From Sphingobium sp. BYY-5 (lineage in GTDB: Bacteria > Pseudomonadota > Alphaproteobacteria > Sphingomonadales > Sphingomonadaceae), in contig NZ_JALEBH010000002.1 of the NCBI RefSeq assembly GCF_022758885.1, positions 1,239,244 through 1,303,243 of the forward strand: a stretch of 64,000 bases of DNA, given 5' to 3'. Shown here piece after piece: positions 53,120-62,918 of the stretch (within the stretch, counting starts at the first letter, position 1; the number at the start of each line of letters is the position of its first letter). A program made the position numbers and the translations under genes. The notes under the pieces are model-generated. The model ran no database searches. It was not told the DNA's origin and saw only the letters and a list, made by a program, of their open reading frames with translations.

Positions 53120-56100
53120 ATGTATTCTCGTTATTCTCTCCTCACTTGTGGGGCGTCTGTTGTCGCGCTGGCCATCGTCACGCCGGCGCAGGCGCAAGAG
53201 CGCATCTTCGACATTCCAGCGCAGCCCGCCGTGCGCGCCATCCCCGAACTGGCGCGTCAGGCGCAGGTGCAGATCGTTGCCCCGGCGCGTGATCTGGAAG
53301 GCATTTCGACACCCGCCATCAAGGGGCGCATGGACATCCGCACCGCGCTGCGCCGCCTGATCGCCGGGACGCCGCTGCGTATCGATGCCGACGACGGCAA
53401 CATCATCACGCTGCGGTCGTCGCGCCCCGCCGCCCAGGGGCCGGCAATCGGCATCGGCACCGTGCGCGGTCGCGTCTTCAATACCGCTACCGGCGAATAT
53501 CTGCGCAACGCTGAAATCCGCGTGGAAGGCACGTCGATCCTGGTCTTTTCGGACGATGACGGCGAATTTCGGCTAACCGGCGTTCCGGCTGGGACTGCAA
53601 CGGTTATCGTTAAATATACCGGCCTGGCGTCGGAACGGTTGACCGCCGCTGTCGCATCGGGGCAGGTTGCAACCCTGGACGTCGCGCTGCAGGCGCGGAC
53701 CTCCAGCGGCTCCGCCGTCGATGCCGCCTCCGCCATTACCGTCACTGCCCGGCGCGAGGGGCAGGCCGCCGCTATCATGGAGCGCCGCGCCGCCACCAAT
53801 GCGAAGACCGTGGTCGCCGCCGACAATTATGGCCTGCTCACCATGGGCGATGTCGGTGAATTCATGAAACAGATGCCCGGCATCTCGCTGGATTATACCG
53901 AAGTCGATGCGACGGCGGTGCGAATCGGTGGCCTCGACCCCAAAATATTCGACCTTCACTACCGACGGCGCGCGCATGGCGACGGCTACCTCGAACAACA
54001 ATAATGGCCGCCAGAACAGTTTCGAGCAGATGTCGATCACCGGCATCGAATCCATCGAACTCAACAATACGCTGACCGCGCGCCTGGATGCGGATGCGCC
54101 CGGCGGCGCCATCAACTTGCGCAGCAAATATGCCTTTCAACTGAAGAAGCGGCAATTGCGTTTCCAGTTGGGCGGCGTCGGCACCTCCGACGCGGGTTTG
54201 AGCCAGATCTATCTGCCTGATGACCGCAAACATCCCCGCATCTATCCGTCAGCCAGCTTCAGCTATGGTGACGTCTTCCTGGACGGGCGGCTGGGGATCG
54301 CGTTCAGCGGCAGCTACAACGCCAATTATGTCCAGCAGGACCGTATCCAGACCGACTGGTCCTATCTGGCCGACGGCCGGGTCATCCCCTATCAGGTCAT
54401 GTGGCGGCCCGGTCCCAAGAAGACCAGCCGTACCGCCGCGAACCTGTCCGTTGACTATAAATTTTCCGACGAACTCGCCTTGTCCCTCCGCGGCACCTAT
54501 TCGATGTACGATGTCGAATATTTCAATCAATATACCTATCTGACCTTCGGCACGACGACCCGGTCCTACGCTACGCCGGATTCGACTTCGACCCATATCG
54601 TCGTCAATCCCAACGGCCAGAATACGCGGCTGCGCACGGAATATTCCCATCGCTACGCCGGCACGCCCGCCATGCTGTTCGCGCCCAAGTTGGAATATAA
54701 GAATGACGATTGGGAAGCCGTGCTGCGCGGCAGCTATTCTAGTTCGGAATTCAACTTCCGCGACATGAGCAAGGGTTTCTTCCAGCGCACCGATAGCTGG
54801 CTGACGGGCATCGGTTTCACGCTGGACCGCCCTTCGGAAGAATCGAACGCCTGGACATTGGCGCAGACCGCTGGCCGATCCTGGAGCGACCCGCGTAATT
54901 TCAACCGGGACATCGACATTGGCAACAATATCCGCACCGCCGAATCCGATGCGCGTAACGAGATGTATGGCGGTAATCTGGACCTGAAGCGGAAGCTGAC
55001 CGTCGGCGCGGTTCCCGTCACGCTGATGACCGGGCTCAGCGCGCGCGTGAACGACTGGAGGACCAATGAAGGCTCCTACAACCAGTTTCAATATGTCGGC
55101 CCCAATGGCGATTTGAGCCAGAGAGACCCGGCGGCGGTCATTCCCTGGACCAACAACTACGAGTTCCAGATCATCGGATTCGATGCCGGGAACATGAACG
55201 CGCAGAATTGGCGGGCCGACAGCAATTACGGGATGTATGACATCTACAAGGCGCATCCGGAATATTTCGTTGCGGATACGGTTGGCAATCTCAAGCGCGA
55301 TCTCGACAATGACAAGCGCGTCAAGGAAGATATCTACGCCGCCTATTTCGAAGTTCAGGGTCGCGCCGGCAAGGCGTCGTTCGACCTTGGCCTGCGCTAT
55401 GAAAAGACAAAGACCGCTGCGCAGATCGCCAACATCCGTCCCACGAGCGAAGTGACCGCGGCGGGATATTCGATCAATACGGTCGAGGGGCTGCTCTACC
55501 AATATAATGGCGGCACCTATGGCACGCGGCGCGGGGACTATGACGACTGGTTCCTGAGCGGCGGGGTCAAATATGACTTCACCAAGCGGCTGGTCGGCCA
55601 GTTGGCGTTCAGCCAGTCGATCCTGCGGCCCGACTATGGCAATCTGGGCGGGGTGGTGTCGGTCAATGATGACACGATGATCGTCAACGTCCCCAACCCG
55701 CTGCTTAAGCCCGAGCATTCGACCAAATATTTCGCCAGCCTGCAATATTATCTGGAACCGTCGGGCATCATCGGTCTGTCCTATTATAAGCTGGATATGA
55801 AGGATATGCAGGTAACCGGCATCGAGGTCGATCCGGAGGCGGTCGGCTTCGACCCCAATGAATATGCCGGCTACACCTTCCGCAGCGCGCAGAACCTGCC
55901 AGGCACCAGCACCAACGAAGGCCTGATCTTCGAGTATGACCAACAGCTCACTTTCCTGCCGGGTATCCTCAAAGGACTGGGCCTGCGTGGCTCCTTCACC
56001 CGGCTTTTCCCCGATGCCGAGCGCGTCAATACACCGGAAAAATCGGCCAATTGGGGCGTGCGCTACAGCTATGGTCCGTTCGACTTCCAACTGACCGGCA

Positions 56101-56357
56101 ACTGGCAGTCCAAATATCGAGTGAGCGCTCTCAGCAATACGCTGACCACCGCGAATAACGGCATCCTCTACCATACCGACCGCCAGCTCTGGAACATCAG
56201 CGCTAGCTTCAAGCTTAGCCGCAACTTCGAGCTGAACATCGCCGGGCGCAACATCTTCAATTCGCCAGACATCATCTATTCCAACGTCCGCAGCCGCGTG
56301 CGCCAGTACAGCATCTACGGATCGATGTGGAATATCGGCATCAAGGGCAGCTTTTGA
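53120..56357 (+). pseudogene. TonB-dependent transducer receptor, interrupted by a one-base frameshift
   Basis: Two overlapping frames (53120-54004 and 53907-56357) together encode one receptor. Part one has a signal peptide, an STN signalling domain (RIFDIPAQPAVRAIPELARQ, about 28-100), a carboxypeptidase-like regulatory domain (VRGRVFNTATGEYLRNAEI, about 115-195) and the start of the plug. Part two continues with YSTFTTDGARMATATSN, IESIELNNTLTARLDADAPG and a barrel ending WNIGIKGSF. The switch is at CCCCAAAA (53938-53945), where removing one A gives the family-like GLDPKYSTFTTDGARMA and a perfect 1078-residue protein. It may be a true inactivating mutation, a sequence error or, less likely, recoding. 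ECF sigma and FecR genes precede it. Confidence 0.85.
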
Positions 56358-56429
56358 TCCCCCGAGGGACGGGCATGGCGGCCATGTCGGCCGTCATGCC
56401 CGTCTTCATCCCGCAGGAAAGTGACGATC

Positions 56430-58064
56430 ATGGCTCTACATATTGACCGACGCAGCCTCATTCTGGGCGGCGGCCTTGGCATCGGTGCGCTGTTGCTCCC
56501 TGCCGGACGCGCGTTGGCCATCAACCTTCTGGGTGCGAGGGGTTTCACCCACAATGTTGCAAGCGGTGAGCCGGGAGCGGACTCGATGCTGCTCTGGACC
56601 CGCTATGTTTCGGCGGTGGGTGAGGAAAGCGTCCGGCTGGACGCGGAAGTGGCGATCGATCCTGATTTCGCGAAGGTCGTGTCGGGCGGTAGCGTGCGGA
56701 CCGGCGCCTATCGCGACTGGACGGTCAAGATCACCGTCGACGGGCTGACGCCCGGCACCGTCTACTGGTATCGTTTCGTCGCACCGGACGGCGGCAAGTC
56801 GCCGGTCGGCCGCACCAAGACGCTGCCAGTGGGTGATGTGTCGCGCTTTGGCCTGGGCGTCTTTTCCTGCTCCAACCTGCCCTATGGCTGGTTCAACGCC
56901 TATGGCCATGCCGCCGCGCGCCACGACCTCGACCTGTGGTTGCATGTGGGTGACTATATCTACGAATATGGCACGGCCTCGGTCCGTCCCGAGCAGGCAG
57001 TGGCGGGTCGGTTGCCGTTTCTGCCCGATCATGAAATTCTTGCGATTGCCGACTATCGTCTGCGCTACGCGACCTATCGCGCCGATCCGGACTTGCAGCG
57101 CCTGCACCAGATCGCGCCGATGGTGGCGTTGTGGGACGATCATGAATCGGCCAACGACAGTTGGGAAGGGGGTGCGGCCAACCACCAGAGCGACAAGGAA
57201 GGCGACTGGAACATTCGCCGTGCCGCCGCGATGCAGGTCTATCGCGAATGGATGCCGGTGTCCGACGAGCCGTGGAAGGCCTATGCGATCGGCACGTTGG
57301 CGACACTTTATCGCACCGAATCGCGGCTGTTGGCGCGCACCCGTCCAGCGGACATCAACGCGGCCGTCAACGCGCCTGATGTCGATGCAGCCCTGAAAAA
57401 TTTCCGGGAGGGCGTCTGGCAGGATTCGTCCGCCACCATGCTGGGCACGACGCAGGAAAGCTGGCTGGCCCATGCGTTCAAGGCCAATGCCCGTACCACC
57501 GCCTGGCAAATGGTCGGCATGGGCACGATTATCGGCCGCACTGTGATGCCCGCCAATGTCGTCGACTGGCTGCGTCCCGATGCCAATCCCAGGCTGGTTC
57601 AGCGCTACCGCAACAGCGTGCGCATGGCAGACAGCGGCCTGCCGATGTGGATGGACCGGTGGGACGGTTATCCGGCCGCCCGTTCGCGCTTGCTCAAAGC
57701 GGCGCAGGTGGCGGACGCTGACCTGGTCATGCTCGCGGGCGACAGCCATAATGCCTGGGCTTATGCCCTGGTCGAGGACGGTAAACCCGCAGGCGTCGAA
57801 TTTGCCGGGCAGGCCGTGACGTCGGGCGGGATCGAAGGCGACCTGTCCGGAGACCCCAGGCGGATCGCGCAGGGCTTCATGGCTGCCAATCCCGAACTCA
57901 AATGGGCTGATACCAGCCAGCGCGGCTATATGATGATCGATATCCGCCATCAGCGCGTGACGGGCGAATGGCTATTCCTGGACACGATCAAGACACGCAG
58001 CCTGGCGCTGGCCGGCACGCACCGCATGGCCGTCGATCACGGTCGACGCGTGTTTGCCGGCTGA
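56430..58064 (+). CDS. phoD: PhoD-type alkaline phosphatase/phosphodiesterase (Tat exported)
   Basis: A 544-residue exported metallophosphatase cleaving phosphomonoesters or diesters, usually Ca/Fe-dependent. The Tat leader is DRRSLILGGGLGIGALLLPAG. An N-terminal Fn3-like domain starts GFTHNVASGEPGADSMLLWT and has DGLTPGTVYWYRFVAPDG. The catalytic part has LGVFSCSNLPYGWF, LHVGDYIYEYG, VALWDDHESAND and VMLAGDSHNAWA, the PhoD metal and catalytic blocks. AGGAAAG lies about nine bases before the ATG at 56430; a GTG at 56421 is also in frame. It follows the frameshifted receptor by about 70 bases, so its product phosphate or alcohol may be linked to that system. Confidence 0.9.
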   Translation: MALHIDRRSLILGGGLGIGALLLPAGRALAINLLGARGFTHNVASGEPGADSMLLWTRYVSAVGEESVRLDAEVAIDPDFAKVVSGGSVRTGAYRDWTVKITVDGLTPGTVYWYRFVAPDGGKSPVGRTKTLPVGDVSRFGLGVFSCSNLPYGWFNAYGHAAARHDLDLWLHVGDYIYEYGTASVRPEQAVAGRLPFLPDHEILAIADYRLRYATYRADPDLQRLHQIAPMVALWDDHESANDSWEGGAANHQSDKEGDWNIRRAAAMQVYREWMPVSDEPWKAYAIGTLATLYRTESRLLARTRPADINAAVNAPDVDAALKNFREGVWQDSSATMLGTTQESWLAHAFKANARTTAWQMVGMGTIIGRTVMPANVVDWLRPDANPRLVQRYRNSVRMADSGLPMWMDRWDGYPAARSRLLKAAQVADADLVMLAGDSHNAWAYALVEDGKPAGVEFAGQAVTSGGIEGDLSGDPRRIAQGFMAANPELKWADTSQRGYMMIDIRHQRVTGEWLFLDTIKTRSLALAGTHRMAVDHGRRVFAG

Positions 58065-58083
58065 TTTTCACCCCTTGTCCTGG

Positions 58084-59241
58084 ATGGTCCCAATGCCCAG
58101 CCTCAGCGTCACGCTCTGCCGCCTCTTGTCGTTGATGCTGTGCTTCACGCTGGTCGTGCCGGGATGGGCGGCCGATCCCTCCCGCCATCCTCGTCCACCG
58201 GCGCTACAGACAGCGGGCCCCTGGTATTCCGGGCATGTGCAAGGCATCGCCGTCGATCGGAAGGGCGGCTATATCTATTATTCCTTCACCAACCTGCTCG
58301 CCAAATATGATTTTCACGGACGCCTGATCGGTACGTTGCGCGGCTGGTCAGGGCATCTGGGCGACCTTGATTTCAATCCGGCTGATGGAAAAGTCTATGG
58401 ATCGCTGGAATATGGCAAGGAGGATGCCTTCTACATCGCCGTGATCGATGGCGCACGGTTGGATCGCGTGGGCATGACCATGGGCGAAGCCGATATGATG
58501 CGGGCCATCTACCTGGCCGAAGTCACGAAAGATTATGCCGCCGATCTCGATGGCGAGGGCAAGGTGACGGAGGATGCATCCTCCGATCATCGCTACGGCT
58601 GTTCGGGGATCGACGGCGTTTCATTCGGCCCGGCCTTCGGCCGCATCGATGGTCCGCAATATCTGACGGTCGCCTATGGCATCTATGGCGACAAGATGCG
58701 CACCGACAACGACCATCAGATATTGCTGCAATATGATATCGGCGAATGGGACGCATTGGCCAAGCCGATCGATGAGAATATGCTCCATCACAGCGGCCCT
58801 GCGACCATGCGCGGCAAATATTTCGTACGCACCGGCAACACACGCTATGGCGTCCAGAATCTCGCCTATGATCCGACGCTGCATCGCTGGTTCATGGGCG
58901 TCTATCAGGGCAACAAGCCGGTCTGGCCCAATTATCTGTTATTCGCCGTCGACGGCCACGGCGCGCCGATATTATCCGATCTGATCGGCGTGCGCGGCCG
59001 TGATGGTGCAAAATGGGAGAAGGGCCTGTTGCTTCCGTTGGCGCCGGAAGGGCTGCACGACACTCAAACGGGCATTCGTGGATGGAACCAGAAAGCCGAC
59101 GTCGGATTCCAGCCGCTGGGTGATGGGCTTTATTATCTGGTGCAGAATGCCGGCGCGAAAGGTCGGCAGTCAGCCGAGATCAGTCTGATGCGATGGACGG
59201 GTGATCCATCCCGTCCTTTCGAGCCTGCCGCCAGTAGATAG
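58084..59241 (+). CDS. Exported protein, beta-propeller-like, unknown function
   Basis: I do not recognise a defined family. The N-terminus (LCRLLSLMLCFTLVVPGWA) is a signal peptide. The mature part has repeated short strand segments such as GHVQGIAVDRKGGYIYYSFT, LGDLDFNPADGKVYGSLEYG, YGVQNLAYDPTLHRWFMGVY and PLGDGLYYLVQNAG, resembling NHL or propeller blades. A conserved-looking SDHRYGCSGIDGVSFGPAFG lies centrally. The start is uncertain: ATG at 58084 or 58093, or a TTG at 58054 inside the upstream gene. It follows phoD by about 20 bases and is probably cotranscribed. Length 385 residues from 58084. Confidence 0.72.
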   Translation: MVPMPSLSVTLCRLLSLMLCFTLVVPGWAADPSRHPRPPALQTAGPWYSGHVQGIAVDRKGGYIYYSFTNLLAKYDFHGRLIGTLRGWSGHLGDLDFNPADGKVYGSLEYGKEDAFYIAVIDGARLDRVGMTMGEADMMRAIYLAEVTKDYAADLDGEGKVTEDASSDHRYGCSGIDGVSFGPAFGRIDGPQYLTVAYGIYGDKMRTDNDHQILLQYDIGEWDALAKPIDENMLHHSGPATMRGKYFVRTGNTRYGVQNLAYDPTLHRWFMGVYQGNKPVWPNYLLFAVDGHGAPILSDLIGVRGRDGAKWEKGLLLPLAPEGLHDTQTGIRGWNQKADVGFQPLGDGLYYLVQNAGAKGRQSAEISLMRWTGDPSRPFEPAASR

Positions 59242-59255
59242 CAGCGTCCAGTTCC

Positions 59256-59798
59256 TTAACCGTCGCCACTATCGTTGGAGTCCTGTGTTTCAGCGATCCT
59301 GACGACGATCTGCTCCAGCAGGCGGATGCCAAGGCGCATGTCTTCTTCGCTCAGGTCGGCAAATACCGACGACCTGATTTCCGAGAGCGCCGGCTGAACC
59401 TGCTCCACCACAGCCATTCCGGCGGGGGTGATCTCGATATAGCGGGAACGCTTGTCGTTCGGATTCTCCGTTCGCCGAATCAGGCCGTCGGCTTCCAGCG
59501 AGTTCAATGTCCTGACAAGCGGCGGCCATTGGATCGCCAGGCGCGCGGACAGCAGGGATGTCGTGACGGGCGGCGTCGCGACATTGAGGACGAACAAGGT
59601 CTGCCACCTGGATCGGGATTGTCCCGTGGCGGCCATCATGCGGCTTTCGACATAGGTGCCCCATCGCCGCGCCGACAGGGACAGGATGCGGGTGAGTCGG
59701 AATTCAACATCGTCGCGCGAACCCTCGGGAAAATAAGCGCGATATTGCGGCGTCGTGCTGTCGAAAAGATCTACCGGATGCGGTCTGTCAGAGGCCAT
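59256..59798 (-). CDS. MarR-family transcriptional regulator
   Basis: A 180-residue winged helix-turn-helix repressor. The DNA-binding part has LFVLNVATPPVTTSLLSARL, WPPLVRTLNSLEADGLIRR and NDKRSRYIEITPAGMAVVEQ, the standard MarR wing. The C-terminal dimer helix is EDMRLGIRLLEQIVVRIAE. The ATG at 59798 (MASDRPHPVDLF) is preferred; in-frame starts up to 59900 exist but add Arg/Pro-rich sequence. It is divergent from a TonB-dependent receptor with a dyad in the shared promoter. Many MarR regulators sense aromatic acids, which would suit the MFS transporter downstream. Confidence 0.88.
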   Translation of the reverse strand: MASDRPHPVDLFDSTTPQYRAYFPEGSRDDVEFRLTRILSLSARRWGTYVESRMMAATGQSRSRWQTLFVLNVATPPVTTSLLSARLAIQWPPLVRTLNSLEADGLIRRTENPNDKRSRYIEITPAGMAVVEQVQPALSEIRSSVFADLSEEDMRLGIRLLEQIVVRIAETQDSNDSGDG

Positions 59799-59914
59799 GC
59801 CAATCCTGTTGCAAAGCGGACGAAGGGAAATTTCGGGCAACGCCCTTCTTAGCGGTGGCGGCGACCGTCTGCCAAACCCCATTTTGCATCCCCTCTCCAA
59901 AGAGAATTACGGCA

Positions 59915-59945
59915 TTGACAGTTTATGTATCGAGGTACACATATC
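59915..59945 (+). promoter_or_regulatory. Promoter of the TBDR with overlapping MarR-type dyad
   Basis: TTGACA at 59915-59920 is a perfect -35. ACATAT (59939-59944, spacer 18) or CATATC is the likely -10. The dyad ATGTAT-N6-ACACAT (59925-59942), with one mismatch, fills the spacer, as expected for a MarR operator that blocks transcription. Confidence 0.5.
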
Positions 59946-59988
59946 TGGATATGAGGCCGCATCAGAAGGCCGGAGAGGGAGTTTGACT

Positions 59989-62895
59989 ATGCGATTGAGC
60001 ATGAAGTGGAGGCGGGCGAGCGCGAGCATCCTGGCCATCATCGGCGCGACGGTGGTGGCATCGCCGCACATCGCTTCCGCGCAGGAACAACAGCCCGCCG
60101 ATCAGCCGTCCCGCGAGCAACAGGCAGCATCGTCCGACGTCCCCGTACCCGATATCGTGGTGACCGGCACGCGGCTCGGCTCCAATTTCAGCGCACCGAC
60201 TCCGGTGACTTCCATCAACGCGGAACGGCTCGATGCACTCGGCATCAACAATGTCGGTGAAGCGCTGAATCAGTTGCCCAGTTTCCGCGCATCAAGCGGT
60301 CCCGGCGCCCAGGCAAACCAGGGCGGCAATATCGGCGCGCGTCTGCTCGACCTGCGCGGTCTCGATCCGCAACGCACCCTCGTTCTCGTCGATGGTAAAC
60401 GCTTCGTACCTAGCACGGTGCAGGGTTCTGTCGATACCAACCTGATCCCTTCGTCGCTGTTGCGTACGGTCGACGTGGTCACCGGCGGCGCATCGGCCGC
60501 TTATGGGTCCGACGCCGTCGCCGGTGTGGTGAATTTCATTCTCGACCGGAAGAAGAAGGGCCTCGACGGCGCAATCTCGGCGGGCATTTCGCAGCGCGGC
60601 GACGACGGCAATCTGTTCGCCAGCCTGTCGGGCGGCACCAGCCTGAACGACCGCATCCATATCGTCGGCGCCGTCGAATATGAAAAGCTGGAAGGAATGG
60701 GCAATTGCACCAAGCGGCGCTGGTGCGACAGCCAGACGCTCATCCTGGGTAACACCGCGCCGGGCGCGGGCGGCCTGCCCGCCAACCTGATCGTCGCGGG
60801 CGTCAACACGTCGACCATGACGCCCGGCGGCCTCATCAACCGTTCCTACGATGCCGCCGGACGGGTGATCGGCACGACCGCCACCGATCCGCTTCGCGGC
60901 ACGAAATTCCTGCCAGACGGCACAGCTGCGCCTTTCCAATATGGCACGCTGGTCGGCCCGCTGTTCATGCTGGGCGGTGAGGGGCAGGGGCGCAACGGCT
61001 TCATGTCGGCCCTGCGGCTGAAGGTGCCGCTGGAGCGCATCTCCAGCTATGGCGCACTCACTGCCGAAGTCACCGACGATGTGACGCTGACTGCCGATAT
61101 TTCATACGGGCGGGTCAAGGGCACGGTCGACGGTGCGATCTTCCGTGACTTCAACGGCTCTTTGCTTGGGCGCATCAAACGCGACAATCCCTATATACCG
61201 GCGCCCGTCGCGGCAGCGATGGACGCCAACGGGGTCGCGTCCTTCATCCTGGGCAAGGCGGCGTTCGACCTTGGCCCCGGTCAGGCGACATCGACGACCG
61301 AAACCTATCGCGGCGTGCTTGGCTTCGAAGCGAAGCTGAGCAGCAAATGGACGGTCGAGGGCTTCTACCAATATGGTCGCACCAACTTCACCCAGCGGGC
61401 GACGAACCTTATCAATCAGGCAAATCTGCTGAAGGCGACCGACGCGGTGCGGTCCGGCAATCGAATAGTGTGCCGCGTCAATGCCGATGCGACCACCACC
61501 AACGACGACCCCTCCTGTGCGCCCTATAATCCTTTTGGCGAGGGTCAATATAACCAGGCGGCGGTGGACTACATCACCGGCAACGGGTTGCAGCACACCG
61601 TCAATGAACAGCATGTCGCGGGCGTCGACCTGCGCGGCACGTTGTTCGACCTGCCGGCCGGCGCGGTGACGGTCGCGGTCGGCGCGGAATATCGGCGGGA
61701 CACGGTCGATGGCATGGCCGATCCGATCTCCGCCGCGAATGGCTTCTATGCGCTCAACGGTTCCGCCACTTCGGGGGGCGTCACCGTCAAGGAAGCCTTT
61801 GGTGAAATAGCGATCCCGGTGCTGCGGGATTCGGCGCTCGGCCATGCGCTGGACCTTAACGGCGCGATCCGCCGTACCCATTATAGCACGACGGGGTCGG
61901 TGACGACCTGGAAAGCTGGCGCCGTTTATGAACCGATCGAAGGCGTCCGCCTGCGCGGCACCCGGTCGCGCGACATTCGCGCGCCGAACATCTTCGAATT
62001 GTTCGGACCGCAGACGCGCCGGTCGATCGGCCTGTCGGACCCGATCAACGGCGGATTGCAGACCAACCCCAATGTCATCACCGGGTCGAACACCGACCTT
62101 TCGGTCGAAAAGGCCGATAGCTGGACCCTGGGCGTTGTTATTGCGCCGCGATCCGGCTTGCTGCAACGTATGCGTCTGTCGGTCGACTATTATAATATCA
62201 AAGTTGCCGATGCGATCGGCGCGCTGGGTGCGCAGACGCTGGTCAACCGTTGCGCGCAGGGCGCCACCGCTTTCTGCAACCAGATCACCCGCGACGCCGC
62301 AAACCAGATTGTGGAGGTGCGCGATGTCATCCTGAACTCCAATGCGCTCAAGACCAGCGGCTATGATATCGAACTGCAATATCGCCAGCCGATCGGCGCG
62401 TTGGGCGACCTCAATGCGCAGTTGATCGCGAATATCACGAATGAACTGACGACTGTCGATTCCCTTGGCCCCGTCGACAGGGCGGGCCAGACGGGCCAAC
62501 GCACCGGGACGATCGCGGGCGTGCCGGACTATGTGCTGGATGGCGTCCTGACCTGGACGACCGGCCGGTTTCAACTGACGGGTCACGGCCGCTATATTCC
62601 GTCGGGTCTCTACTGGACGAACTTCATCGGCCCGGATCAGGATGGCTATGCCGTCACGCTGCCCAACAGCGTCGACAATAATCGCGTGCCGAGCCGCTTC
62701 TACCTCGACCTTACCGCACGGGTGAATGTCGAAACCGGCAGCGGCCGGACCTTCCAGTTGTTCGCCACGGTGAACAACGTCCTCGATCGCGATCCGCCGG
62801 CTATCCCCGGACCATCGGGCGGCACCAACCAGATATTGTTCGATCCGGTCGGTCGTGCGTTCAAGGTCGGTGCTCGCTTCCATTTCGGCGGATAA
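59989..62895 (+). CDS. TonB-dependent receptor, probable aromatic compound uptake
   Basis: A 968-residue outer-membrane receptor. The signal peptide includes ASILAIIGATVVASPHIASA. The TonB box region is VPDIVVTGTRLGSNFSAPTP. The plug has LLDLRGLDPQRTLVLVDGKR and GASAAYGSDAVAGVVNFILD. The barrel ends AFKVGARFHFGG with a terminal aromatic strand. GGAGAGGG lies nine bases before the ATG at 59989; an in-frame upstream extension overlaps the MarR promoter and is rejected. It is directly followed by an aromatic-acid type MFS permease and is divergent from a MarR gene. Receptors with such context (for example DdvT of Sphingobium SYK-6) import aromatic compounds; the exact ligand is unknown. Confidence 0.9.
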   Translation: MRLSMKWRRASASILAIIGATVVASPHIASAQEQQPADQPSREQQAASSDVPVPDIVVTGTRLGSNFSAPTPVTSINAERLDALGINNVGEALNQLPSFRASSGPGAQANQGGNIGARLLDLRGLDPQRTLVLVDGKRFVPSTVQGSVDTNLIPSSLLRTVDVVTGGASAAYGSDAVAGVVNFILDRKKKGLDGAISAGISQRGDDGNLFASLSGGTSLNDRIHIVGAVEYEKLEGMGNCTKRRWCDSQTLILGNTAPGAGGLPANLIVAGVNTSTMTPGGLINRSYDAAGRVIGTTATDPLRGTKFLPDGTAAPFQYGTLVGPLFMLGGEGQGRNGFMSALRLKVPLERISSYGALTAEVTDDVTLTADISYGRVKGTVDGAIFRDFNGSLLGRIKRDNPYIPAPVAAAMDANGVASFILGKAAFDLGPGQATSTTETYRGVLGFEAKLSSKWTVEGFYQYGRTNFTQRATNLINQANLLKATDAVRSGNRIVCRVNADATTTNDDPSCAPYNPFGEGQYNQAAVDYITGNGLQHTVNEQHVAGVDLRGTLFDLPAGAVTVAVGAEYRRDTVDGMADPISAANGFYALNGSATSGGVTVKEAFGEIAIPVLRDSALGHALDLNGAIRRTHYSTTGSVTTWKAGAVYEPIEGVRLRGTRSRDIRAPNIFELFGPQTRRSIGLSDPINGGLQTNPNVITGSNTDLSVEKADSWTLGVVIAPRSGLLQRMRLSVDYYNIKVADAIGALGAQTLVNRCAQGATAFCNQITRDAANQIVEVRDVILNSNALKTSGYDIELQYRQPIGALGDLNAQLIANITNELTTVDSLGPVDRAGQTGQRTGTIAGVPDYVLDGVLTWTTGRFQLTGHGRYIPSGLYWTNFIGPDQDGYAVTLPNSVDNNRVPSRFYLDLTARVNVETGSGRTFQLFATVNNVLDRDPPAIPGPSGGTNQILFDPVGRAFKVGARFHFGG

Positions 62896-62918
62896 GCACA
62901 GGACCGGGATCAACCAGG

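Noticed and set aside
53938..53945. Programmed +1 ribosomal frameshift in the receptor gene
   Set aside because: CCCCAAAA lacks a supporting stop codon, stimulatory Shine-Dalgarno or clear structure, and receptors of this family are not known to be recoded. Mutation or sequence error is simpler.
54249..56174. Open frame of over 600 codons antisense to the frameshifted receptor
   Set aside because: It mirrors the barrel-coding sequence. No leader, domain or family motif is visible.
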